A stretch of DNA of 64,000 bases from positions 992,001-1,056,000 of the forward strand of contig NZ_JABBGH010000002.1 in assembly GCF_012927305.1 (NCBI RefSeq), written 5' to 3'. The notes under the pieces are model-generated. The model made no database searches. It had not been told where the DNA came from and saw nothing but the letters and a program-made list of their open reading frames with translations. This stretch comes from Hymenobacter polaris. GTDB lineage: Bacteria; Bacteroidota; Bacteroidia; Cytophagales; Hymenobacteraceae. Numbering within the stretch: position 1 is the stretch's first letter; the number at the start of each line of letters is the position of its first letter. The translations under genes and the position numbers were made by a program. Below, one piece after another: positions 57,335-64,000 of this stretch.

Positions 57335-58213
57335 CTAGGCCGGCACGCGCCACTCGCGGCCCAGCCAGCGCAGCACGGCCCGCTGCCAGCCCGGCCGGCT
57401 TTCAAATTGCAGCTTGCTTTCGGACAGCTGGCGCAGGGGTACTTCGGCCAGGTGGGGCAGCAGAGCGGGCAGCGGCTGCCCGGCGTGGCGAGCGAAGAAG
57501 GCGGCCAGCAGCGGCCGAGCTTCCTTGAGGTTCCAGTAGTGGAAGATGCCCGGCGTGGCCTCGCGCACGGGGCCGGCGGCGCTCAGCACGGCGCTGAAAG
57601 CCAGCTGCTCCATCACATGCTTGGGGTAGAAGCGGTGCAGCTCGTCGGTGAGGCACAGCACCTGGTCGAGCAGGGGGCTATCAGCGGGGTGCAGGCCTAG
57701 CACGCCGGCGTTGTACATGGGCGTGGCGGGGCCGAGGGCCGGGCCGCCGCACTGGCTCGCGAAGCGGTGGCGGCGCAGGTAGCGGCCGATTTTGCGGTTG
57801 AGGTAGCTGCCGTGCCCTAGGGTGCCCTCGGCGGCGTGCATGAGGCGGGAGCCGGCGGCCAACCAACCAAACACCTCGGCTGGCGCTTGCTCAAACACGG
57901 TGTCGGTGTCGAGGTAAAGCAGGCGGCCGGGGTAGTGCGCGGCGGCGTGGCGCAGCACCTCAATCTTGACGCGGTGCACAAAGTCGATGCTGCCGCGCCA
58001 CTGCTGCCACTGGGCGGGCGTAACTTCCTGGTACGCTACCTCGGGCACCGCCCCCAGCAGCGCCCGAAACTCGGCGGGCGCATCGGTATACACCACCACG
58101 CGGGCGCCGCCCAGGGTGTCGCCGCCCGCCGCGTAGGCCGAGAGGATGCTGTAGGCGGCCTCGTGGCGAATGCCGGGCGGGCCGTAGGCTTGGTAGATGA
58201 GGGTGTCGGGCAT
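57335..58213 (-). CDS. Glycosyltransferase-like protein (GT-A fold)
   Basis: 292 residues, no signal or membrane helix. 'YGPPGIRHEAAYSILSAYAA' (about 10-29), 'VVVYTDAPAEFRALLG' and the nucleotide-sugar/metal motif DxD in 'RLLYLDTDTVFEQAP' (near 96-110). 'PMYNAGVLGLHPADSPLLD' and 'MEQLAFSAVLSA' follow. This order is typical of GT8-like or related GT-A transferases. Donor and acceptor are unknown. The ATG at 58213 was preferred to one 14 codons upstream by the conserved lead 'MPDTLIYQAYG'. The TAG stop lies in CCTAGG. It is adjacent to pbpC, same strand, 60 bp. Confidence 0.75.
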   Translation of the reverse strand: MPDTLIYQAYGPPGIRHEAAYSILSAYAAGGDTLGGARVVVYTDAPAEFRALLGAVPEVAYQEVTPAQWQQWRGSIDFVHRVKIEVLRHAAAHYPGRLLYLDTDTVFEQAPAEVFGWLAAGSRLMHAAEGTLGHGSYLNRKIGRYLRRHRFASQCGGPALGPATPMYNAGVLGLHPADSPLLDQVLCLTDELHRFYPKHVMEQLAFSAVLSAAGPVREATPGIFHYWNLKEARPLLAAFFARHAGQPLPALLPHLAEVPLRQLSESKLQFESRPGWQRAVLRWLGREWRVPA

Positions 58214-58231
58214 CGGGCGCAGGAGTGGGGG

Positions 58232-58239
58232 CAAAGGTC
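58232..58239 (-). promoter_or_regulatory. Candidate -7 element (GACCTTTG) for the glycosyltransferase gene
   Basis: One mismatch to TAnnTTTG on the minus strand, 19 nt before the chosen ATG. It supports the downstream start. Confidence 0.35.
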
Positions 58240-58312
58240 GGGCCGGCGGCGGCAATGGCCCGGCAGCCGGCGGCCCGCAGCTATCGGCAGGTTTCCGGTG
58301 CCGGGGGCTGCC

Positions 58313-58320
58313 TACTTTCG
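58313..58320 (+). promoter_or_regulatory. Candidate -7 element (TACTTTCG) for the GH8 gene
   Basis: One mismatch to TAnnTTTG, 29 nt before the ATG at 58349. A TTTCC lies about 19 nt farther upstream as possible -33. Confidence 0.35.
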
Positions 58321-58348
58321 CGCCGCTTCCTCATGCGCCCGCCCGCTT

Positions 58349-59632
58349 ATGCTGTCCGCCCTCCCGCTGCCGTTGCTGCTTAGTGCCTGCTTGCTGCTCG
58401 CCGCTCCCGGCCGGGCGCAGCGGGCGCCCTCCAACGGGGCCGGGGCCTACGCCACCGGCCAGTACCGCGACTTATTCCAGGAAAACGGCCACTCACCGCA
58501 AGCCAGCGCCGCCAAGATAGAAGCCGCCTTTCAGCAACTTTTCTACGGCGATAGCACGCAGGCCATCTACTTCCGGGCCGGGCGCAATGCCAACGGCCCG
58601 CTGGCCTACGTGAGCGATTTGCCGCACCACGACGTGCGCAGCGAGGGCATGTCGTACGCGATGATGATTGCCGTGCAACTCGGTAAAAAGGCCGAGTTTG
58701 ATGCCGTCTGGAACTGGTCTGTGAGCAAGATGTACGTCCGCGACCCCGCCCACCCCTCGGCCGGGTATTTCTGCTGGTCGCTGCGGCCCGATGGCACGCC
58801 CAATTCGGAGACGCCCGCCCCCGATGGCGAGGAGTACTACGCGATGGCGCTCTACTTCGCGGCCCACCGCTGGGGCAACGGCGCGGGCATCTACGACTAC
58901 CAGGCCTGGGCCGCTAACATCTTGACCACCATGCGCCACCACTCGCTCAAGTCGGGGCCGACTCGCTACGGGGTGCGCAGCGTGGGGGCGATGGTGGACG
59001 AGCCGACCCGCCAGATACGCTTCGTGCCCGACGCGAAGGGCAGCCAGTTTACTGACCCTTCCTACCATCTGCCGGCCTTCTACGAGCTGTGGGCGCGCTG
59101 GGGCCCGGCGGCCGACCGCGCCTTTTGGGCGGCGGCGGCCGATAGCAGCCGGCGCTTCTTCCAGCGGGCCGCCAACCCGCAAACTGGCCTGGCCCCCGAC
59201 TACGCCAACTTCGACGGCACGCCCCACGCCGCCGCGTTTAATCCGAACGCCACCAAGTTCTCGTTTGACGCGTGGCGCACGGCCAGCAACTGGTCGGTGG
59301 ACTGGGCCTGGTGGCACCGGGCGCCGCAGGAGCCGGTGCTCAGCAACCGCATCCAGGCCTTTTTTGCCGGGCAGGGCCTAGGCCGCTACGGCTGCCAGTA
59401 CACCCTGGCCGGCCAGCTGCTCGACCCGCGCCACGCGGGCGGCCTAGTGGCCACCAACGCCGTGGCCAGCCTGGCTGCCACCCACCAGCCCCTGGCCCGC
59501 GATTTTGTGGAGGAACTGTGGCGCGCCCCCGTACCGCACATCTGGGTCGAGCGCTACTACGATGGCTTGCTGCACCTCATGAGCCTGCTGCACTGCAGCG
59601 GCCAATACCGCATCTGGCTACCCAAAAAATAA
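58349..59632 (+). CDS. Glycoside hydrolase family 8, probable reducing-end xylose-releasing exo-oligoxylanase
   Basis: 427 residues with a signal peptide 1-24 ('...LLAAPGRAQ'). The GH8 core has 'HDVRSEGMSYAMMIAVQLGK' (near 93-112; Glu99 is the likely acid), 'PAPDGEEYYAMALYFAAHRWG' (near 152-172), 'DPSYHLPAFYELWARWG' (near 230-246) and 'NWSVDWAWWHRAPQEP' (near 314-329; Asp318 region likely supplies the base). The pattern and length fit the Rex subgroup, which removes xylose from the reducing end of xylooligosaccharides in the periplasm. A different beta-1,4-glycan is possible. No xylan locus surrounds it. Confidence 0.88.
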   Translation: MLSALPLPLLLSACLLLAAPGRAQRAPSNGAGAYATGQYRDLFQENGHSPQASAAKIEAAFQQLFYGDSTQAIYFRAGRNANGPLAYVSDLPHHDVRSEGMSYAMMIAVQLGKKAEFDAVWNWSVSKMYVRDPAHPSAGYFCWSLRPDGTPNSETPAPDGEEYYAMALYFAAHRWGNGAGIYDYQAWAANILTTMRHHSLKSGPTRYGVRSVGAMVDEPTRQIRFVPDAKGSQFTDPSYHLPAFYELWARWGPAADRAFWAAAADSSRRFFQRAANPQTGLAPDYANFDGTPHAAAFNPNATKFSFDAWRTASNWSVDWAWWHRAPQEPVLSNRIQAFFAGQGLGRYGCQYTLAGQLLDPRHAGGLVATNAVASLAATHQPLARDFVEELWRAPVPHIWVERYYDGLLHLMSLLHCSGQYRIWLPKK

Positions 59633-59726
59633 CGCTGCGGCCCAGCCACTCCCGCGCGCAACTTGTTCTTGTCTCACTTCCACGAGTTGGGTAGTTCTCG
59701 GCTCACCTTTTCCCCCACGCAAGATT

Positions 59727-60458
59727 ATGGCAGGTAAACTCACCGGCAAAGTAGCTTTAATTACCGGCGCCAGCGCTGGCATCGGCGCGGCCTGCGCCCG
59801 CGCCCTAGCTGCCGAAGGCGCCCAGCTTATCCTCACCGCCCGCCGTGAAGAGCGCCTCGACTCGCTGGCCGACGAGCTAGCCGCCCACGCCCCTAGGCCC
59901 CTTATCGTGGTGGGCGATGCCCGCGACGAGGCCACCGCCCAGCAGGCCGTGCAGGCCGCCCTCGACGGGCCGGGCCGCCTCGATATCCTGCTTAACAACG
60001 CCGGCACCGGCAACTACAAGAACCTGGTAGACACCAGCGCCGACGAGTACGACGACCTGATGGACACCAACATGCGCTCCACGTTTCTCTTCACGCGCCA
60101 CGCCGTGCCGGTGCTCATCAAGCAAGGGTCGGGCACCATCCTTATGCTGTCCTCCATGGCCGGCGTCTACGGCTTTGCGGGCGAGGCCGTGTACTGCGCC
60201 ACCAAGTTCGCGCAGGTTGGTTTTGCCCAGGCGCTCGATAAGGAGCTGCGCCCACACGGCATCAAGGTGGGGGCCATCTGCCCCGGCGGCGTCAAAACCG
60301 AGTTTGCCCTAGGCCGGGGCCGCACCGAAACCAGCGTAGCCGAATCGGGCATGCTAGAGCCCGAAGACGTGGCCGGCGCCGTGCTGCTGGCCTGCACCCA
60401 ATCGCCTGGCTCGCGCATCATCGAAATCCAGATGCGCACGATGGCCGAGGGGCTGTAG
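59727..60458 (+). CDS. Short-chain dehydrogenase/reductase
   Basis: 243 residues, classical SDR: cofactor motif 'TGASAGIGAACARALA' (13-28), 'GDARDEATAQQAVQAAL' (near 63-79), 'NNAGTGNY' (near 90-97), catalytic Ser in 'ILMLSSMAGVYGF' (near 138-150) and YxxxK in 'AVYCATKFAQVGF' (Tyr156, Lys160). 'CPGGVKTEF' follows. The Arg in 'TARREERLD' after beta-2 suggests NADP. Substrate unknown. Stand-alone gene between GH8 and a family A repeat. Confidence 0.87.
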   Translation: MAGKLTGKVALITGASAGIGAACARALAAEGAQLILTARREERLDSLADELAAHAPRPLIVVGDARDEATAQQAVQAALDGPGRLDILLNNAGTGNYKNLVDTSADEYDDLMDTNMRSTFLFTRHAVPVLIKQGSGTILMLSSMAGVYGFAGEAVYCATKFAQVGFAQALDKELRPHGIKVGAICPGGVKTEFALGRGRTETSVAESGMLEPEDVAGAVLLACTQSPGSRIIEIQMRTMAEGL

Positions 60459-60477
60459 GAGCGAGTAATTACAACCA

Positions 60478-60575
60478 AAAAGAACGTCATGCTGAGCTTG
60501 CCGAAGCATCTCTACCGCACGATACCCTAGGGGCGTGATAGAGATGCTTCGGCAAGCTCAGCATGACGTTCTTTT
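60478..60575. repeat. Family A palindromic repeat with complementary flanks and CCTAGG in its loop
   Basis: Core gtcatgctgagcttgccgaag and complement are perfect. The flanks aaaagaac / gttctttt give T-runs in both directions. The short loop contains 'ataccctaggggc'. It lies between the convergent SDR and alpha-2-macroglobulin genes. Confidence 0.9.
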
Positions 60576-60594
60576 ATACTCTATCCGCTGCCCG

Positions 60595-63500
60595 CTACCG
60601 CACCCGCACCACGCCGGCGCCGTTATAGCTGTGGTACTCGGCGTTGTACATGGCGTCGGCGCTGACGGGGCCGAGCTTAAAGGTGCCCTTGCTGACGGCG
60701 CGGGCCAGGTAGGCAAACACCTTGACCTGGGGCGTGGCGGTGGTGAAGATATTGAGGCGGTCGTCGCGTACGTCGAGGTAGTCGGGCGTGGCCAGGCCAG
60801 GCAGGGCCACGTCGCGCTGCACCCCTAGGCGCGGGTTTTCGATTTCGAGGCCGGCGGGCAGCAAGTCGGTGATGGCCACGTTCTTGACCTCGCCGGCCGC
60901 GTCGGCGCTTTGCAGGGCGATGACGACCAGCACCAAATCGTTTTGCTTGAAGTTGGCGCTGGCCAGCGGCCGACCGTTGCGGTCGGCAAAGTAGCGGCGC
61001 ACCTTCAGGTATTTGTCCTCCTCCAGCACCTGGCCGCGGGCGCTCACGCCCTCCAGCTGCCAGTAGTAATAGAGCGGGCCATTGCCCATCGCCTTCAGCA
61101 CCAGCTGATAGTTGGCCACGTTCTTCACCGTCAGGTCTTGGCCCGTGAACTGCCCTAGGGTCTTACCGCTGGTTGAGATAGTGGCCGTGGCGGTGCTGGC
61201 CTGGGCGCGGCGCGCAATCTTGCCCAGCGCCAGCAGGGCCCAGGCCGATTCCTGGGTGTTGAGGTAGCGCGCGTCGCGCAGCTGGCGGCTGAGCTGGCGG
61301 GCCAGCGCGGCCACCTGCGGGTTGGTGGGGTCGGCTTCGAGCAGGGCGTTGAGCACCAGCGCCTCATCGCGGATGGGCGAGGCGAAGGCGCCGCCAAGCT
61401 CACGCCGGCTGAGGTCGGGCGTGAAGGTGGTGGGCAGCGTTTGGCGGAAGGCCTGTTGCTGGCCCCCTAGGCCGTAGGTGCAGGCCAGCAGGAAGCGCGC
61501 GTCGGGCGTGAGCAGCTGGCGGTTGGCGCGGTAGTAGTTGAGGGCCACGGCATCCTGGCGGCCGGCCAGGGCCAGCACGTAGAGCGAGTAGCTGATTTCG
61601 CGCGGGGCGATGACGCGCTCGCGAGCAATATTGCTGGCGTCGACGTACTGGTACTTCTCGGTTTCGCGCTTTTTGAGGCGGAACTGCAAGTAGCGCAGCA
61701 CTTTATCGAGAATGCTTTGGTTGACGGCGAAGCCCGCCTGCTTGGCTTCGAGCAGGAAGTGGGCGGCGTAGGCGGTGGCCCACCAGTTGTCGTAGTCGCC
61801 GCCCGGCCAGTAGCTGAGGCTACCGTTGTAGAGCTGCATGCTCTCGATTTTGCGAATGGCCTCCTGCACGTGGTAGTTGGGGTTGTAGCGCTGCACCCTA
61901 GGCCCCGTGCCCGCCTGCTGGGCCAACGTAGCCGCCAGGTCGCCGAAGTACAGCTGCGGAAACGCCGTCGATACGGTTTGCTCGAGGCAGCCGTAGGGGT
62001 AGCGCAGCAGGTAGTTCAGGTTTTTGGAAAACTGCGCGAGCGGCGAGCGGCTCAGCAGCAGTTGGCTGCGCAGGGTGCTGGGCAGGAAATCGCTGCGCAA
62101 GTCGAGCGTGGCAGGCTTGCCGGCGGCTACCTCGCCGCTGCCGGTGCGCGTGCCTAGGGGCGCGGCGGGGCGGATGGGGAGGTCTATTCGTTCCTCGCTA
62201 TGGGCCTGTTGACCTTTCTCGTCTTTGTAGTAAACAGCCGTAGCAATGGTTGCACTGCCGACACCGCGGCCAAAGACTCGAAAAGTCACTTTGGCTTCGC
62301 TATTCGGTTTTAATATAAGCGGTTCTTGAATAGGTAGGTAGTCAGTCTTTTCTGTATGCCCTGCACTACTAGTTAAAAAGCCCAAAATCTTTGAGTCTTT
62401 GGCTTCAAATGGTAGCACTAAGTCCACTGTGGGACGTATGGTTTTCCCCGTCGTATTCGTCAGCGTCACCGGCAGGTCAATCGTATCGCCTGGACTCGCA
62501 AAGCGCGGCAGCGCCGTGCTGATAACCACCGGGTCGGCCACGCGCATAGTGTGCTCGGCCGAGGCGAAGGCGTCGTCTTTGTAGGCCACGGCCATTACGC
62601 GCAGGGCGCCACTGAACTGGGGCACCCGCACCCGGTAGCGCACCAGGCCGCTGGCATCGGCCGTGAGCAGGCCGCTCCACTTGGCTACCAACTTCACGCG
62701 GCGGCTGGGCACGGGGGTGGTGCGGCGGGCCAGGTCGGCGGCGTCGCCCCCGCTGCTGCTGGTGCCCAGCTCGGGCAGCAACGCGGGGTAGAGGTCGTAG
62801 GCGCTCACCTCCAGGGCGCGCTTCTGGTAGAAGTAGCCGTAGGGGTCGGGCGTGCGGTAGTTCTGGCGCTGCAAAATGCCCTCGTCCACCACCGCCAGCG
62901 TTACCTGCGCTTTCGGAGCAGTATGCACCTCAATGGTTTGGAAGGTTTGCGAGCGGCTGAGCGCGGCGGCCTGCACGACTAGCGGCAGGTGGGTGCCAGG
63001 CTTCTCCACCGTCAGCGGCACGAAGCCGCGAGCCACGGTCAGGGGCAGCGAGTTATCGCCCGTAATGGGCCGGATGGCAGTGGCCGTCACGTACACGTTG
63101 GGCACGTGGCCGGCGCGGATGGGCACCTGCACGCGGGCCGATTTCTGGTCGGTATCCACGTAGAAGTGGTCGAAGACGTGGTTGCGCTCCACCGTCACCA
63201 GCACCCGGCCCGCGAAGGGCGTTTTGAGCAGCAGCTGGGCGGTTTCGCCGGGCTCGTACTTGGGCTTGTCGGCCTCGATGGTCACCTCGCCCTCGGTGTT
63301 CACCTCAAACGAGTTGCCGGCCGTGTCGCCGCTGCCGTAGGCGTAGAAGTGGCTGGCTACGTAGCTGCTGGCGCCCGGCCGGCTCACCCGCACCTCGTAC
63401 TCGCCCGAGTAGGTGGGGGTGAAGTTGAAGCCGTTGCCCGACGTCACTTGCAGCACCTGGCTGCTCAGGGTTTGCTCGCGCTTCTGCGAGTTGTACACGT

Positions 63501-64000
63501 AGCGGCCGCCCTGGCGCTCGAGCACTGTTTCCCAAAGCAGGCGCACCACCCGCACCTGGGCCGGGGCCGTGGTGGGCCGCCCGGCCGGCGTGAGGGCCAG
63601 CAGCCGCACCGGCAGCGGCTGGCGGGTGCTCACCAGCTCGGGCAGCCGCTCGATGCCGAACATCGTGGCCTGAGTTTGCACCTCGAAGGAAGCCAGGCGG
63701 TTCACCGGCCGCCCGGTTTCGTCGAACACCGTGGCGAAGGCCACGCCCTCCAGGGTGCCCAGGTCGCGCACGTCGGGCAGCTGGTAGGCGGCGGTGCCGC
63801 GGCCGGCGGCGTCGGTTTCGCCCTCGCGCACCTCCTTCTGGAAGCGCGCCGCGATGCCCGTGGGCGCCACTTCCTCGCCGTACTCGCTGCGCTGGGGCCG
63901 CTCGCCGGTATTTATCGTGAAGTCGTAGCCGGGGTACTGCTTGGCGGTAAAGGCTTTCTCCTTCAGCGAAAACTCCACCTCGAACTTGCGCCCGGCGGCC
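60595..64000 (-). CDS. Alpha-2-macroglobulin-family protein, N-terminus cut off by the window
   Basis: At least 1,134 residues are visible; the frame is open to the window edge. MG domains with 'VTIEADKPKYEPGETAQLLLKTPF' (split here), the MG/A2M segment 'VKLVAKWSGLLTADASGLVRY', and the thioester motif CxEQ in 'RYPYGCLEQTVSTAFPQ' (plus-strand 61960-62010) are seen. A complement-like helical domain 'GSLSYWPGGDYDNWWATAYAAHFLLEAK' follows, and a C-terminal receptor-binding-like region. Bacterial A2Ms trap proteases in the periplasm via the thioester. In E. coli its gene (yfhM) is next to pbpC; here pbpC lies 3.3 kb away on the same strand. Confidence 0.92.
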   Translation of the reverse strand, partial: AAGRKFEVEFSLKEKAFTAKQYPGYDFTINTGERPQRSEYGEEVAPTGIAARFQKEVREGETDAAGRGTAAYQLPDVRDLGTLEGVAFATVFDETGRPVNRLASFEVQTQATMFGIERLPELVSTRQPLPVRLLALTPAGRPTTAPAQVRVVRLLWETVLERQGGRYVYNSQKREQTLSSQVLQVTSGNGFNFTPTYSGEYEVRVSRPGASSYVASHFYAYGSGDTAGNSFEVNTEGEVTIEADKPKYEPGETAQLLLKTPFAGRVLVTVERNHVFDHFYVDTDQKSARVQVPIRAGHVPNVYVTATAIRPITGDNSLPLTVARGFVPLTVEKPGTHLPLVVQAAALSRSQTFQTIEVHTAPKAQVTLAVVDEGILQRQNYRTPDPYGYFYQKRALEVSAYDLYPALLPELGTSSSGGDAADLARRTTPVPSRRVKLVAKWSGLLTADASGLVRYRVRVPQFSGALRVMAVAYKDDAFASAEHTMRVADPVVISTALPRFASPGDTIDLPVTLTNTTGKTIRPTVDLVLPFEAKDSKILGFLTSSAGHTEKTDYLPIQEPLILKPNSEAKVTFRVFGRGVGSATIATAVYYKDEKGQQAHSEERIDLPIRPAAPLGTRTGSGEVAAGKPATLDLRSDFLPSTLRSQLLLSRSPLAQFSKNLNYLLRYPYGCLEQTVSTAFPQLYFGDLAATLAQQAGTGPRVQRYNPNYHVQEAIRKIESMQLYNGSLSYWPGGDYDNWWATAYAAHFLLEAKQAGFAVNQSILDKVLRYLQFRLKKRETEKYQYVDASNIARERVIAPREISYSLYVLALAGRQDAVALNYYRANRQLLTPDARFLLACTYGLGGQQQAFRQTLPTTFTPDLSRRELGGAFASPIRDEALVLNALLEADPTNPQVAALARQLSRQLRDARYLNTQESAWALLALGKIARRAQASTATATISTSGKTLGQFTGQDLTVKNVANYQLVLKAMGNGPLYYYWQLEGVSARGQVLEEDKYLKVRRYFADRNGRPLASANFKQNDLVLVVIALQSADAAGEVKNVAITDLLPAGLEIENPRLGVQRDVALPGLATPDYLDVRDDRLNIFTTATPQVKVFAYLARAVSKGTFKLGPVSADAMYNAEYHSYNGAGVVRVR

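Larger units (their letters stand above)
905..62158. repeat. Highly iterated palindrome CCTAGG (mostly CCCTAGGG), about 108 copies across the window
   Basis: Reading line by line, about 108 copies of CCTAGG were counted, on average one per 590 bp. Roughly 20 would be expected for a 64-kb sequence of about 65% GC. Most sit in coding DNA, often read as Ala-Leu-Gly (GCC-CTA-GGG) or Pro-Arg-Ala, so CTA leucine codons occur largely in this context. Others lie in spacers, in promoter regions such as uvrA, and in the loop of the repeat at 60478. The longest gaps are about 2160-4085 and 62160-64000. Coordinates mark the first and last copy. The count is by eye and may be off by a few. Confidence 0.85.

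Noticed and set aside
278..60575. Family A repeats as a CRISPR array
   Set aside because: Copies are dispersed over 60 kb, palindromic and without regular spacers or cas genes.
1..64000. tRNA, rRNA and riboswitch genes
   Set aside because: No T-loop/anticodon patterns, rRNA segments or recognisable riboswitch cores were found. Covariance-model searches (tRNAscan-SE, Infernal) would settle it.

Overview
The window looks like a chromosome segment from a high-GC member of the Bacteroidota, most likely Hymenobacter or a close relative in the Cytophagales. This is inferred from gene content and signals. There is a type IX secretion sorting domain on a 2,267-residue surface protein. Several gene families are typical of the phylum (TonB C-terminal exported proteins, DUF4468, DUF4174, BlaI/M56 pairs, MSRGFVKEDD-type GreA/GreB). 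Promoters match or approach TAnnTTTG, and Shine-Dalgarno sites are sparse. No rRNA, tRNA, CRISPR array, prophage or transposase gene was seen.

Layout. 1-5.5 kb: a cut-off gene, a cytochrome b5-like protein, murQ, small exported proteins, and the GTPases der and era. 5.7-14 kb: a membrane protein, an AraC regulator, hemH, a three-gene set with two tandem paralogues, two overlapping polytopic membrane proteins and an exported alpha/beta hydrolase. 14.3-21.1 kb: the giant T9SS surface protein, followed by a 0.6-kb AT-rich spacer. 21.7-27.2 kb: uvrA, a VapBC-type toxin-antitoxin pair, DUF4174 and PepSY-TM genes. 27.4-34.8 kb: a complete trpEGDCFBA operon on the minus strand. Ahead of it lies an unannotated 20-residue leader peptide with three consecutive Trp codons and a terminator hairpin, a classical attenuator. 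34.8-42 kb: a BlaI/M56 pair whose peptidase carries POTRA-like domains, CvfB, exported TonB-C and DUF4468 proteins, and an Omp85-like barrel. 42.1-45.6 kb: a radical SAM / TIGR03915 DNA-metabolism pair, split by three small genes. 45.7-54.6 kb: rfbD, a low-GC orphan, an MFS pump, a GreA/B factor, an AraC-aldehyde dehydrogenase-DUF779 group and small exported proteins. 54.8-64 kb: pbpC, a glycosyltransferase, a GH8 enzyme, an SDR and a cut-off alpha-2-macroglobulin gene.

Two genome-scale patterns stand out. First, the palindrome CCTAGG, mostly as CCCTAGGG, occurs about 108 times by eye count, inside genes, in spacers and even supplying stop codons; base composition predicts roughly 20. It behaves like a highly iterated palindrome of the HIP1 type. 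Second, spacers are filled with long inverted repeats of at least two families (GTCATGCTGAGC... and GTCATTGCGAGC...). A third, GC-rich family is inserted in frame inside pbpC. Four of the six trp spacers hold family A, one holds a different hairpin, and only trpC-trpF has none. Several copies have outer flanks that differ between copies but are complementary within each copy.

Functional links. The Trp operon is probably controlled by ribosome-mediated attenuation. BlaI and the M56-POTRA peptidase form a signalling pair with palindromic operator candidates in front. AraC, AldB and DUF779 form an aldehyde-oxidation unit. PbpC and alpha-2-macroglobulin recall the E. coli pbpC-yfhM pair but are interrupted here by carbohydrate genes. 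Function calls are by recognition of protein families from sequence alone; no search was run.
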